DNA of 64,000 nucleotides, from contig CAKOSN010000004.1 in NCBI GenBank assembly GCA_934102255.1, positions 31,846 through 95,845 on the forward strand, given 5' to 3'. Numbering within the stretch: the stretch's first letter is position 1; each line of letters starts with the position of its first letter. Below are positions 25,069 to 33,558 of this stretch, piece by piece. Position numbers and translations under genes: made by a program. The notes below the pieces were generated by a model. It did no database searches, was not told the DNA's origin, and was given only the letters and a program-made list of their open reading frames with translations. The stretch comes from an uncultured Bacilli bacterium. Its GTDB lineage: Bacteria; Bacillota_I; Bacilli_A; RF39; UBA660.

Positions 25069-27081
25069 ATGCACAAATTGGTAACTATCCAAAGTGATGT
25101 TAATGATTGTGGTCCAGCCGTCATTTATAGCTTAGTAAAATACTATCATGGTTACGTTTCTGTGGAAAAAATTAGATTAGATACAAATTTAAGTAGGGAA
25201 GGAGTAACAGCATACGATATCGTCTTGACTTTAGAACGTTACGGCTTCGAAGCTAAAGGTCTAAAATTAACGCTAGATGATATCAAAAACGTATCTAGAC
25301 CAATGATTCTCCATTTTGATTATAAAAAATATAACCATTATGTTTTACTAGTGAAAGTAAAGAAAGACACTTGTACTATTATGGACCCTAGTAAAGGCTT
25401 AGTTAAAATGTCTTTAAATGACTTAAGAAAAGTTTGGACCGGAATTGCTATTAGTGCTATTCCTAGTAATGCTATTATAAAACTAGATAAGAAAACATCT
25501 TTATTTTGCTTGTTAAAAAAATTAATCATTCAAAATAAAAGAGTAGTATTACTTATTAGCATCTTAGGAATTATATTAAATATTTTGGAATTAATATCTA
25601 ACTATTACTTACAATCTTTAATTAATTTCTCAAGCTATACTAAAATAGTAAAAATCTTTTTATTCTTAATAATAGCTAAAACTATAATTGAATATTCTTT
25701 CGTTAATTTAAGTCAAGTTTTAAGTAGAAAAATCGACTATACTTTGTTAGATAGCTACCTTACGCATTTCTTACACCTCCCACTTCCCAATTTAGAGGGA
25801 GCAACATCAGGAAGAACTTTAAAACATATTGAAGATTTACAAATTATTAAAGAAGCTATTTTAGAACTTTTATTAAAAGTTGGTCTTACTTTATTACAAT
25901 TTAGTGGTGGTTTACTTCTTATAATTGTTTTATCTCTTAAATTAAGTATTTTATTTTTAATACTTGTCTTAGGTTATATTCTTTTAAAATTAATCGAAAA
26001 CAAGAAAATTAATAAATATACTAACTATCTTCTAAATAAAACAACTGAATATCAAGAAACTTTAGTAGATACAGTTAAGAGTTATAAAACCATTAAAGAC
26101 TTAAATAGTGAAGACTTATTTAAAAACTATACAATGCAAAAGAATCTCGATTATTTAGATTATGGAAAATATTATGCTACTATTTTAAATAAATGGCATA
26201 GTTTTGAAAACTTAAATCTAGAACTAGGTAATTTTCTACTTATTAGTGTTGGTTTTCTTTTAAGTAAGAATGGTAATCTAAACTTAGTTAATCTATTTAC
26301 TTTTATTACTCTAACTAATTATTTATTCTTTAGTCTTAAAAGTACAATGGATATTATGCCTAAGTATTACTATTTAAAACAAAGTTACTTACGAATAAGT
26401 GAATTTTTAGACGTTTCTTTAGAGAAAGATAAAGGTCTTATTTTTACCAATGGTGATATTACTTTTAGTCATGTAAGTTTTACCTATAATAACGGTAATA
26501 CAGTTATTAAAAATCTAAATCAAGTTATAAAAAAAGGACAAAAAGTTATATTATCTGGAAAAAGTGGTGCTGGTAAATCAACTCTATGTAAATTATTATA
26601 TCGCTATTATGAACCTAGTAGAGGAAGTATTATGATTAATAATATTGACATTAAAAATATTAAATTATCTAGCCTAAGAGATAATATTGGCTATATTAGT
26701 CAAGATGCTGTTTTGTTTAACAATACAATATTAGAAAATATTGTTGGTAAATCTAAATTAGATATTAATAAATTAAACCAAGTTATTAGTGTCTGTAAAT
26801 TAGAAAAACTGATAAATAAATTACCTAATCATTTAGAAACTAATTTAAAAGAACAGAGTAATAATATATCGGGTGGTGAATCAGAACGAATAATTCTTGC
26901 TCGTAGTCTTTATAACTTAAAGCCAATTATGATTTTAGATGAAGCCTTAAGTCAGGTAGATATTACCACAGAAAAAGAAATAATAGAAAATATAAAAAAT
27001 AATTATCCGGCTTGTACTTTAATTTATATAACCCATAAAGATGTTAAAGAAATCTTCACATCGGAAATAAGTTTATCTTGA
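25069..27081 (+). CDS. peptidase-containing ABC exporter (bacteriocin type)
   Basis: A 670-residue exporter that cuts double-glycine leaders and secretes the mature peptide. The N-terminal C39 peptidase has Cys14 (VNDCGPAV), His about 89 (YNHYVLL) and Asp about 105 (IMDPSKG); a six-helix membrane domain spans about 155-440; the ATPase has Walker A GKSGAGKST (about 495), signature NISGGESER (about 600) and Walker B IMILDEA. The ATG at 25069 follows TAGGAGGT by 8 nt. Two short genes with double-glycine leaders follow at once, so substrate and exporter form one locus. No HlyD-type accessory protein is present. Confidence 0.93.
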   Translation: MHKLVTIQSDVNDCGPAVIYSLVKYYHGYVSVEKIRLDTNLSREGVTAYDIVLTLERYGFEAKGLKLTLDDIKNVSRPMILHFDYKKYNHYVLLVKVKKDTCTIMDPSKGLVKMSLNDLRKVWTGIAISAIPSNAIIKLDKKTSLFCLLKKLIIQNKRVVLLISILGIILNILELISNYYLQSLINFSSYTKIVKIFLFLIIAKTIIEYSFVNLSQVLSRKIDYTLLDSYLTHFLHLPLPNLEGATSGRTLKHIEDLQIIKEAILELLLKVGLTLLQFSGGLLLIIVLSLKLSILFLILVLGYILLKLIENKKINKYTNYLLNKTTEYQETLVDTVKSYKTIKDLNSEDLFKNYTMQKNLDYLDYGKYYATILNKWHSFENLNLELGNFLLISVGFLLSKNGNLNLVNLFTFITLTNYLFFSLKSTMDIMPKYYYLKQSYLRISEFLDVSLEKDKGLIFTNGDITFSHVSFTYNNGNTVIKNLNQVIKKGQKVILSGKSGAGKSTLCKLLYRYYEPSRGSIMINNIDIKNIKLSSLRDNIGYISQDAVLFNNTILENIVGKSKLDINKLNQVISVCKLEKLINKLPNHLETNLKEQSNNISGGESERIILARSLYNLKPIMILDEALSQVDITTEKEIIENIKNNYPACTLIYITHKDVKEIFTSEISLS

Positions 27082-27104
27082 TAAAGAAAGGAAAAAAATT
27101 AAAT

Positions 27105-27242
27105 ATGATATTAAAAAATGAAGAATTAAAAAATGTTTATGGAGGCGGTATGTCATTCGGCTTTATTGCTGGTTTAGTTGGACTAGGGGCTTTTCTAATC
27201 GGCGTCTTAGATGGTATTATGCGCCCCTTATCTTGTCATTAA
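27105..27242 (+). CDS. double-glycine-leader peptide 1 (candidate bacteriocin)
   Basis: 45 codons. The leader MILKNEELKNVYGG has the ELxxxxGG pattern recognised by C39 peptidases; the mature 31-residue part is hydrophobic and glycine-rich (GMSFGFIAGLVGLGAF) with a single cysteine near the end (LSCH). GAAAGGAAA lies 10 nt upstream. It starts 23 nt after the exporter stop. The small size, leader and helix-compatible GxxxG-like spacing fit a class II two-peptide bacteriocin or a signalling peptide. Confidence 0.85.
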   Translation: MILKNEELKNVYGGGMSFGFIAGLVGLGAFLIGVLDGIMRPLSCH

Positions 27243-27266
27243 AATATTGTTAGAAAGGAATTAAAT

Positions 27267-27434
27267 ATGATATTAAATGTTACAGAATTAAAAGAAATAA
27301 AAGGAGGAGCCAGCAGTATTCTAAGTGCTACTTTCTTTAATGCCTTAGCAAGGAGTCTAAGTACTCTTACTGATATTGGTAGAAGTCTTGGTACTTCTAT
27401 TAGAATGCTTTTTTCAAGGAGAGTTTGTAAATGA
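27267..27434 (+). CDS. double-glycine-leader peptide 2 (candidate bacteriocin)
   Basis: 55 codons. Leader MILNVTELKEIKGG, then a 41-residue mature peptide that is amphipathic and basic at the end (SFSRR-like tail: MLFSRRVCK) with one cysteine. AGAAAGGAATTAAAT precedes the ATG, with the same spacing as peptide 1. Sharing the MIL start and ELK...GG leader with peptide 1 suggests a two-component product. Confidence 0.85.
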   Translation: MILNVTELKEIKGGASSILSATFFNALARSLSTLTDIGRSLGTSIRMLFSRRVCK

Positions 27435-27481
27435 TAAAATGGTTAATTAATTTTTTAAGAAAAATTTATTATATTATTTAA
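27431..27481 (+). CDS. tiny basic hydrophobic peptide (16 aa)
   Basis: ATG at 27431 overlaps the stop of peptide 2 in an ATGA arrangement; AAGGAGAG lies upstream. The product MIKWLINFLRKIYYII is cationic and amphipathic, without a leader. It could be a leaderless antimicrobial, a small membrane immunity peptide, or chance; the overlap and ribosome site favour translation. Confidence 0.5.
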   Translation: MIKWLINFLRKIYYII

Positions 27482-27513
27482 ATTTATTTTAATAATATTA
27501 GAAGGGATTAACT

Positions 27514-27579
27514 ATGAGTAGAAATTTTTATACTTTTATAAGATGCTTATGCTATGTTATTAATTATTTAAGATGGTAA
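27514..27579 (+). CDS. tiny aromatic cationic peptide (21 aa)
   Basis: ATG at 27514 after GAAGGGATTAACT. The product begins MSRNFYTFIRCLCYV and ends in YLRW; it has a CxC and is hydrophobic and basic. It resembles the 16-residue peptide in character. It may be part of the exporter locus, but is short enough that chance is possible. Confidence 0.4.
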   Translation: MSRNFYTFIRCLCYVINYLRW

Positions 27580-27663
27580 TTAATAAAATTTAGATTTAGA
27601 AAAAGATAAATAAGTGAAAAATAACTATCTTTATGCTATACTTTAAAATAGAGGTGGTTAAAT

Positions 27664-29277
27664 GTGAATAAAATAAATAATAAAGGTTTTATTGCAACAA
27701 CACTTATTTATTCTTTTTTACTTTTGTTTGCAACTTTGGTAACGGTTATTATTACTAATTATAATTATTATCGTAATACTCTTAATAAATATAATAAAAA
27801 TATTAACGATGCTTTAAATAACATAGTAAATAATAAATATGTTACTTTATATAATGAAATTGATAATAGTGATTTTGAAACTAAAAATGTTTCATGGCAT
27901 ACTGGTTCAAGTACAACTAATTTTAATAACAATGGCAATCTTGGTTATGATTGTAATCAAAGCGATTGTACTAACAAAAACGGCTCTTATCAAACGGATT
28001 ATACCAATGCTGGGGGTAATAACTCTTTTAGATTTGCTCCCAAAACTAATAGTATCGTTAATTCTAATGTGTTTAGTTGTATTGCCAATAATTATTATTA
28101 TGTAAGTTATGATGTTTTTACTAGTGGCGCCTTAAGTGGGGGCAATATTGGCATATATAATAATTCTGGCCGTTTTGAAGTATCTGAATCTTTAAATTAT
28201 GGTTTTCAAAATTGGAGTCGTCGTGGTTTTATTGGTAAAGTCTCTTCCGGTGGTAATTGTGTTTTTAGAATTGACTATCAAAATAGCGGTGGCGGGGCTG
28301 ATATTAGAATGAATATTGATAACGTTGCCGTTATAAATATTACTGAACTATTAAGTAAGGCCGGAATTAGTATTCCTGATTCCGGGGGTAATGAATTAAA
28401 AACTAAGTATAGTCTGGCTCTTACTGAGGCTCAATCTGATGCTAAAATTACCCATTTTAATGTTTCAACAGTATATGATATTGATGCTCTAAAAAATGCT
28501 AATAATACAACTTATAACTTTGTTTATATGGGCGGTACTCAGGAATTTACGGCTCCAAGTGATGGTACTTATCTTTTAGAAGTCTGGGGCGCCCAAGGCG
28601 GAAATCAATATGAGGGTCGCGGGGGCTACGGCGGTTATTCTTATGGTGAATATAAACTTAATAAAGGTCAAAAACTTTATGTAAAAGTTGGTTATGGTGC
28701 CCCAGATTGGTCTTTAGATGGTGGCGGTGCCACTTCGATTCAAAATTACCTTATTGGCGATGGTCAATTAAGAAATTATAAAAATAATATAGGTAACGTT
28801 ATCATTGTTGCTGGCGGTGGTGGCGCTGGTGAAAGAGAAAACGGTGGTAATGGTGGCGGTTACCTAGGAGGTACTGGGTATCAAAAATCGACCGGCTATG
28901 AATATTATGCTGAAGGTGGTACTCAATATAGTGGAGGCCGTGGTAGAACCGCCGCCGGTCATAATAACGGTGGCAATTTAAATGGTGATTTTGGTATCGG
29001 GGGTAGTGGTTATAGCCCAACCGATTCTGGTCCTAATGGCGGTGAAGGCTACTATGGTGGCGGTGGGGTTACCTATGCCGGCTCCGGCGGCGGCGGCTCT
29101 GGTTATATTGGCAACGGTAACCTTACTAATAAAGGTATGTATTGTTATCTTTGTAGTGAAAGTAATGATGTAAATAACAAAACTACGACAACTTCTTGTT
29201 ATGAAGAAAACCCAACCAAAAATTGTGCCAAAAAAGGAAGTGGTTACGCTAGAATTACTCTTATCGGCGCCCGATAA
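27664..29277 (+). CDS. pilin-like glycine-rich surface protein
   Basis: 537 residues. The start is GTG at 27664 after GAGGTGG. The N-terminus NNKGFIATTLIYSFLLLFAT resembles a type IV prepilin signal (short basic head then a long hydrophobic helix). Residues about 55-230 form a beta-rich domain of unknown type with cysteines. From about 285 to the end is a glycine-rich domain of the ALK/LTK glycine-rich type: LLEVWGAQGG, GGYGGYS, GGGATSI, VIIVAGGGGAG, GGGGSGYIG. The end, MYCYLCSES...GYARITLI, is shared with the proteins at 61181 and 63016. Function unknown, probably surface-exposed structure or adhesion. Confidence 0.75.
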   Translation: MNKINNKGFIATTLIYSFLLLFATLVTVIITNYNYYRNTLNKYNKNINDALNNIVNNKYVTLYNEIDNSDFETKNVSWHTGSSTTNFNNNGNLGYDCNQSDCTNKNGSYQTDYTNAGGNNSFRFAPKTNSIVNSNVFSCIANNYYYVSYDVFTSGALSGGNIGIYNNSGRFEVSESLNYGFQNWSRRGFIGKVSSGGNCVFRIDYQNSGGGADIRMNIDNVAVINITELLSKAGISIPDSGGNELKTKYSLALTEAQSDAKITHFNVSTVYDIDALKNANNTTYNFVYMGGTQEFTAPSDGTYLLEVWGAQGGNQYEGRGGYGGYSYGEYKLNKGQKLYVKVGYGAPDWSLDGGGATSIQNYLIGDGQLRNYKNNIGNVIIVAGGGGAGERENGGNGGGYLGGTGYQKSTGYEYYAEGGTQYSGGRGRTAAGHNNGGNLNGDFGIGGSGYSPTDSGPNGGEGYYGGGGVTYAGSGGGGSGYIGNGNLTNKGMYCYLCSESNDVNNKTTTTSCYEENPTKNCAKKGSGYARITLIGAR

Positions 29278-29309
29278 AACAATTTCGGCAAAAACCAAGA
29301 GAAAAACAG

Positions 29310-29339
29310 TTGAAACCCAGCAAATATATGTGGTATAAT
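29310..29339 (+). promoter_or_regulatory. promoter of rpsU
   Basis: TTGAAA (29310-29315), an 18-nt spacer ending in TGG, TATAAT (29334-29339), 30 nt before the rpsU start. Confidence 0.7.
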
Positions 29340-29368
29340 TGGCTTGTTGATTGAAGGGAGGGATAAAG

Positions 29369-29554
29369 ATGACAAAAGTAGTGGTAAAAGATGGCAATGT
29401 TGATGGCGCATTAAAAAAATGGAAAGTTAAAGTTGCTAAAAGTGGTGTCCCTTCAGAATTGAAAAAGAGAAAACATTATGAAAAACCAGGCGTAAAAAGA
29501 AGAGAAGCAAAAAAAGAAATGATTCGTAATGCGAGAAAACATCATAGAGATTAG
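29369..29554 (+). CDS. rpsU: 30S ribosomal protein S21
   Basis: 61-residue basic ribosomal protein with the family pattern VVVKDGNVDGALKKWK, PSELKKRKHYEKPG and a Lys/Arg-rich helix at the end. The ATG at 29369 follows AAGGGAGGGAT. Followed 10 nt later by the yqeY gene, the same pairing as in Bacillus. Confidence 0.95.
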   Translation: MTKVVVKDGNVDGALKKWKVKVAKSGVPSELKKRKHYEKPGVKRREAKKEMIRNARKHHRD

Positions 29555-29564
29555 GAGTATTGAT

Positions 29565-30008
29565 ATGTTAGAAAAACAAATCGTAACTGATACTCTTACG
29601 GCAATGAAAAATTCTGATAAGTTTAAAGTATCCGTTCTAAGAATGCTTAAAAGTGCTTTACAAAGCGAAAAAATTAATAGCAAGTCAGCTGATTTAACAG
29701 ATGAACAAGTTATTATGGTCTTAAAAAAGCAAATAAAAGAAAGAACAGCCAGCATAGAAGAATATACTAAATATAATCGTCTAGATTTGGTAAGTGATTT
29801 AGAAAAAGAAATTGCAATCTTAGAAATATATCTTCCTAAACAATTATCACATGAAGAATTAGAAACTAAAGTTCAAGAAATCTTGAAAAATTATCCAAAC
29901 GCAACAATTAAAGATATGGGTAAAATTATGAAAGAGGCAAGTAGTACTTTGGGTTCGGTTGCTGATATGAGTGAAGTTAGTAAACTAATCAAAGCAAGTT
30001 TAAACTGA
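29565..30008 (+). CDS. yqeY: YqeY family protein (GatB/YqeY domain)
   Basis: 147-residue helical protein with an N-terminal four-helix part (DTLTAMKNSDKFKVSVLRML) and a C-terminal GatB/YqeY domain (YLPKQLSHEELETKV). A role in tRNA-dependent amidation or translation is suspected for the family but not established. The ATG at 29565 has AGGAG 8 nt upstream. Confidence 0.92.
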   Translation: MLEKQIVTDTLTAMKNSDKFKVSVLRMLKSALQSEKINSKSADLTDEQVIMVLKKQIKERTASIEEYTKYNRLDLVSDLEKEIAILEIYLPKQLSHEELETKVQEILKNYPNATIKDMGKIMKEASSTLGSVADMSEVSKLIKASLN

Positions 30009-30055
30009 GAAGTCTTATTAGACTTCTTTTTTCATAGGATTATTTAGGTGATACT

Positions 30056-30295
30056 ATGCATATCTGGACTAATCTCCAAAAGTTTTTATATGATAAAGAT
30101 TATTTTTTAGCCTATTTTAACAGCACTTTGTATGTTTATAATTTTACTAAAATCTATTATATAAGTAGTAAAAAAATAATTTTAGATATAAATAATCGCA
30201 AAATAACGATATCCGGTAATGATCTTATTTTAAAAAAGTCATGTGGTAATGAATTAATTATTTATGGGACTATTAAAGGAGTTACCTATGAATAA
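30056..30295 (+). CDS. yqfC: YqfC/YabP-family sporulation-associated protein
   Basis: 79 residues of beta-rich sequence (NSTLYVYNFTKIYYIS, then ITISGNDLILKK) fitting the small YabP/YqfC fold, and in the expected place directly before yqfD, which it overlaps by 8 nt. In Bacillus the gene is expressed in the mother cell during sporulation. Identity rests on both sequence pattern and gene order. Confidence 0.75.
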   Translation: MHIWTNLQKFLYDKDYFLAYFNSTLYVYNFTKIYYISSKKIILDINNRKITISGNDLILKKSCGNELIIYGTIKGVTYE

Positions 30296-31391
30296 TTTAC
30301 TTATCGTAAATATTCGGGTATTTAATCTTAATAGTTTTCTTCTAAATTCAGTAAAAAATGATATTTATATCGAAAGAATAAGTTACAAGCAAAATGTTTT
30401 AAAATGTAAAATAAAAAAAGAGGATTTAAAAAAGATAAATAAGTATTATAAAGTAACTATTTTAAGAGCAATTAATTTAGAAAGTATTTTCTTCTCGATA
30501 AAGCAAAACTACCTATTAGTATTAAGTATAATTTTTAGCATAACTCTCTTCTTCGTATTTAAAAATGTTATTATTAAAGTTGAGATAGTAAGCCCTAATG
30601 ATACTCTAGTTAAAAGCCTAAATAAATCTTTAGAAAATTATGGTCTTAAAAGATTAAGTTTAAAAAAAGATACAAATAGCATTTTAAAAATTAAAAATCA
30701 ATTAGAAAAAGATTATAAAGATACCATTGAATGGCTAGAAATCAAAAACGTTGGTATGACTTATTTGGTAACCATAGAAGAGCGTAAAATAAAGACAGAA
30801 AATCCGACCGCAGAATATTGTAATGTTTATGCTTCTAAAGACGGCATCGTAAAAAAGATAATTGCTACTAATGGTAGTGTTATCGTTTGGGAAAATAAAT
30901 ACATAAGAAAAGGGGACTTACTTATCAGTGGCGATATCGTTTTAAACGAAGAAACTAAAAGTAAAACTTGTGCGAAAGGAACTGTCTATGGCGAGACCTG
31001 GTATAAAGCAAGTATCAGTGTTCCCAAAAAATACCAAATAAAAAACTATACAGGAAAAACTCAAACTAATTTTAAACTCGATTTAGGGCGTAATGATTAT
31101 AAAATTTTTAGAAGTAAATATCAAAATTACGATGAAGAATCTAAAGAAATAATTAGTATTTTAGGTAAAAAACTTTTAAAAACAACAGAAAAAGAGTATA
31201 CTTATCAGGAAGCTTACTATACCGAAGAAGAATTAAATAGTAAAATAGATGAAGTAATTAGTACCAAGATTAATTTAAAAAAAGATATGGGTGAAGAAAT
31301 TTTATATAAAAATATTTTGAAAAAGACCGAGTTTGATAGTACAATAGAAGTAGAAGTATTTGTATCGGCTTTAGTAATACTTTCAGAATAG
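30288..31391 (+). CDS. yqfD: sporulation protein YqfD
   Basis: 367 residues: an N-terminal cytoplasmic domain, one membrane segment at about 75-95 (YLLVLSIIFSITLFFVF), then a long external region with the family blocks KNVGMTYLVTIEER and KDGIVKKIIATNGS. AAAGGAG precedes ATG 30288. It is the partner of yqfC and known in Bacillus as required for full sporulation. Confidence 0.88.
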   Translation: MNNLLIVNIRVFNLNSFLLNSVKNDIYIERISYKQNVLKCKIKKEDLKKINKYYKVTILRAINLESIFFSIKQNYLLVLSIIFSITLFFVFKNVIIKVEIVSPNDTLVKSLNKSLENYGLKRLSLKKDTNSILKIKNQLEKDYKDTIEWLEIKNVGMTYLVTIEERKIKTENPTAEYCNVYASKDGIVKKIIATNGSVIVWENKYIRKGDLLISGDIVLNEETKSKTCAKGTVYGETWYKASISVPKKYQIKNYTGKTQTNFKLDLGRNDYKIFRSKYQNYDEESKEIISILGKKLLKTTEKEYTYQEAYYTEEELNSKIDEVISTKINLKKDMGEEILYKNILKKTEFDSTIEVEVFVSALVILSE

Positions 31392-31404
31392 ATAGTGAGG
31401 ATTT

Positions 31405-32022
31405 ATGTTTAATGAGGCATTTCATAACATTGTAAATAGTGCTTTACCAATGTTAATTATATTTATAGTTGTAATTTGTACAGTAAGAGTTAGTTATATA
31501 AGAAGTACTAATCAAAAAATCGTCTTACATGATGAAATATTTAATTTACTTTTTATTATATATGTATTACTTTTATTTGAGCTTTTAACCGGAACGGAAA
31601 ACTCTACTGGTAGTGGCATGAATATTATTCCTTTTAAAGAAATAATGCGCTATAAATTTGGTAGTAGAATGTTTATTTATAATGTTTTAGGTAATATTTT
31701 AATCTTTGTTCCCTTTGGTTATTTTATTTCTAAATATATTAAGCCTAAGAAAATCCTACCTATTATTGTTGATGCTATAATTACTAGTGTTACGGTTGAA
31801 ACCGTTCAATTAAAAATAGGGCGTTCTTTTGATATTGATGATGTTATGTTAAACGTAGTGGGAGCTATTTTAGGGTATTTTGTTTACATAGCTTTAGATG
31901 CTATTTATAAACATTTACCAAAAATTTTACAGAAAAGCTTTATTTATGACGTCATTTCTCTTATAATATTAGTTATGTTTATTTTGTATGCAGCAAATAT
32001 ACTAGATTTAAGGTGGTTTTAA
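31405..32022 (+). CDS. VanZ-family membrane protein
   Basis: 205 residues, five membrane segments. FVPFGYFISKYI, TVETVQLKIGRSFDIDDVM and LNVVGAILGYFV are VanZ-like blocks. The family is linked with low-level teicoplanin resistance in one case, but most members have unknown roles. The stop overlaps the ybeY start by one base; it replaces phoH/yqfF seen at this point in Bacillus. Confidence 0.82.
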   Translation: MFNEAFHNIVNSALPMLIIFIVVICTVRVSYIRSTNQKIVLHDEIFNLLFIIYVLLLFELLTGTENSTGSGMNIIPFKEIMRYKFGSRMFIYNVLGNILIFVPFGYFISKYIKPKKILPIIVDAIITSVTVETVQLKIGRSFDIDDVMLNVVGAILGYFVYIALDAIYKHLPKILQKSFIYDVISLIILVMFILYAANILDLRWF

Positions 32023-32465
32023 TGGAAAATAATTATACAATCGTTGACAATGGTTTATACAAGGATTATGCCTATTTAGATAAAGTAATTAATAAGACTT
32101 TAGAAGAAGAACAAGTAAGTGGGGCTGTTTTTTCGATAATTTTTGTTACTTTAGATGAGATACATAAATTAAATAAAGAATATCGTGGTATTGATAGACC
32201 AACTGATGTTATTTCTTTTGCTCTAGAAGACAGTGATGATTTTGAGATTACAGGCTTACGTGTTTTAGGCGATATTTATATCTGTATTGATAGAATGGAA
32301 GAACAAGCTAAAGAATATGGTCATAGTAAGATGAGAGAATTATCATTTTTAACTTGTCATGGTCTTTTGCACCTTTTAGGTTACGACCATATGGAGCCTG
32401 CTGATGAAAAAGTCATGTTTGGTAAACAAGATAAAATATTAGAAGAATTGGAGATTACTAGATGA
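32022..32465 (+). CDS. ybeY: rRNA maturation endonuclease YbeY
   Basis: 147-residue zinc-dependent RNase acting in 16S rRNA 3' end maturation and ribosome quality control. The zinc motif HGLLHLLGYDH (nt about 32359-32391) is intact, and RPTDVISFALE is the other signature. Start overlaps the VanZ stop (TAATG); the end overlaps era in ATGA. Confidence 0.95.
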   Translation: MENNYTIVDNGLYKDYAYLDKVINKTLEEEQVSGAVFSIIFVTLDEIHKLNKEYRGIDRPTDVISFALEDSDDFEITGLRVLGDIYICIDRMEEQAKEYGHSKMRELSFLTCHGLLHLLGYDHMEPADEKVMFGKQDKILEELEITR

Positions 32466-33340
32466 AAAGTGGATTTGTAAGTATAATTGGGCGTCCAAAC
32501 GTAGGAAAATCAACCCTTTTAAATAATATTGTTAATTATCATGTAGCCATAACCTCAGATAAAGCTGGAACAACCCGTAATATTATCGAAGGAATTTATA
32601 ATGATAGTCAAAGTCAAATAGTATTTGTTGATACCCCTGGTATTAATAAACCGATTGATAAATTGGGCAAAGTCTTAAACAAACAATCTCAAAGTCAACA
32701 AAAAGAAGTAGATTGCATTTTATTAGTTGTCGATGCTAAAAGCGGCCTTGGTCGTGGCGATAGAGAAATTATTAAAAATTTAAATGCTGATATTCCGACA
32801 ATTTTAGTTTTAAATAAGATTGATGCCATGAAAAAAGAAGAAATAATGACTAGAATAGTAGAATATAAAGATTTATTTGATTTTAGTGATATTGTTCCTG
32901 TAAGTGCTAGAGGTGGTGAAAATGTTAAAACTTTAATAGAAGTTGTTAGAAAATATTTAACTGATGATATTAAGTATTTTAAAGATGATACTATTACTAG
33001 TAGTTCTATACGCTTTATGATAAGTGAATATGTTAGAGAAAAGCTATTTAACCATTTAGAACAAGAAATTCCTCATGCCATAACTTGCTTTACAACCGGC
33101 TATGAAGAAAAAGAAAAAATAGTTAATATTAACGTTGATATTATCGTTGATAGAGAATCTTTAAAGAAGATAATTATTGGTCATAACGGCGAAATGCTAA
33201 AAAATATCGGTATGGAATCTCGTAAAGATATTGAAACCTTAGTAGGCAAAAAAGTTTATTTAGAATTATATGTTAAATGCATTCCTAACTGGCGTGATAA
33301 AGAATTTATCTTAAAAGATTTAGGATTCTATGAGTTTTAA
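32462..33340 (+). CDS. era: GTPase Era
   Basis: 292-residue ribosome-assembly GTPase with G1 GRPNVGKST, G2 TTRN, G3 DTPG, G4 NKID and a C-terminal KH domain (IIGHNGEMLKNIG) that binds the 16S 3' end. Four-base ATGA overlap with ybeY. Full length. Confidence 0.97.
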   Translation: MKSGFVSIIGRPNVGKSTLLNNIVNYHVAITSDKAGTTRNIIEGIYNDSQSQIVFVDTPGINKPIDKLGKVLNKQSQSQQKEVDCILLVVDAKSGLGRGDREIIKNLNADIPTILVLNKIDAMKKEEIMTRIVEYKDLFDFSDIVPVSARGGENVKTLIEVVRKYLTDDIKYFKDDTITSSSIRFMISEYVREKLFNHLEQEIPHAITCFTTGYEEKEKIVNINVDIIVDRESLKKIIIGHNGEMLKNIGMESRKDIETLVGKKVYLELYVKCIPNWRDKEFILKDLGFYEF

Positions 33341-33359
33341 AGATTAATTAAAATAATAA

Positions 33360-33396
33360 AAAGAGAGAAAATTTATAAAAATTCTTTCTTTTTTTA
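33360..33396 (+). terminator. terminator after era
   Basis: AAAGAGAGAA pairs with TTCTTTCTTT (33382-33391), then a T-tract. Confidence 0.65.
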
Positions 33397-33454
33397 TAAA
33401 AATAGTGAATAAAAAAATAATTCTTGCATCATTATAATAATAGGTGATGAAAAT

Positions 33455-33535
33455 ATGAGTAAAGAAGAATTATGGCAATTATTTAAGGAAACTGGAAAGA
33501 TTGAATATTATTTACAATATAAAAAACACAAATAA
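33455..33535 (+). CDS. yqzL: YqzL-family small protein
   Basis: 26 codons from ATG 33455, after AATAGGTGATG. The product has the family core LFKETGKIEYYLQYKK and lies between era and recO exactly as in Bacillus, which is the main support at this length. A TATAAT at 33433-33438 could be its promoter. Function unknown. Confidence 0.8.
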   Translation: MSKEELWQLFKETGKIEYYLQYKKHK

Positions 33536-33558
33536 GTTTTAAAAAGAAGTAGGCAAAA

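Noticed and set aside
28802..29397. Long minus-strand frames opposite the glycine-rich protein
   Set aside because: They are shadows of the repetitive GGT/GGC codons and have low-complexity His/Thr-rich products.
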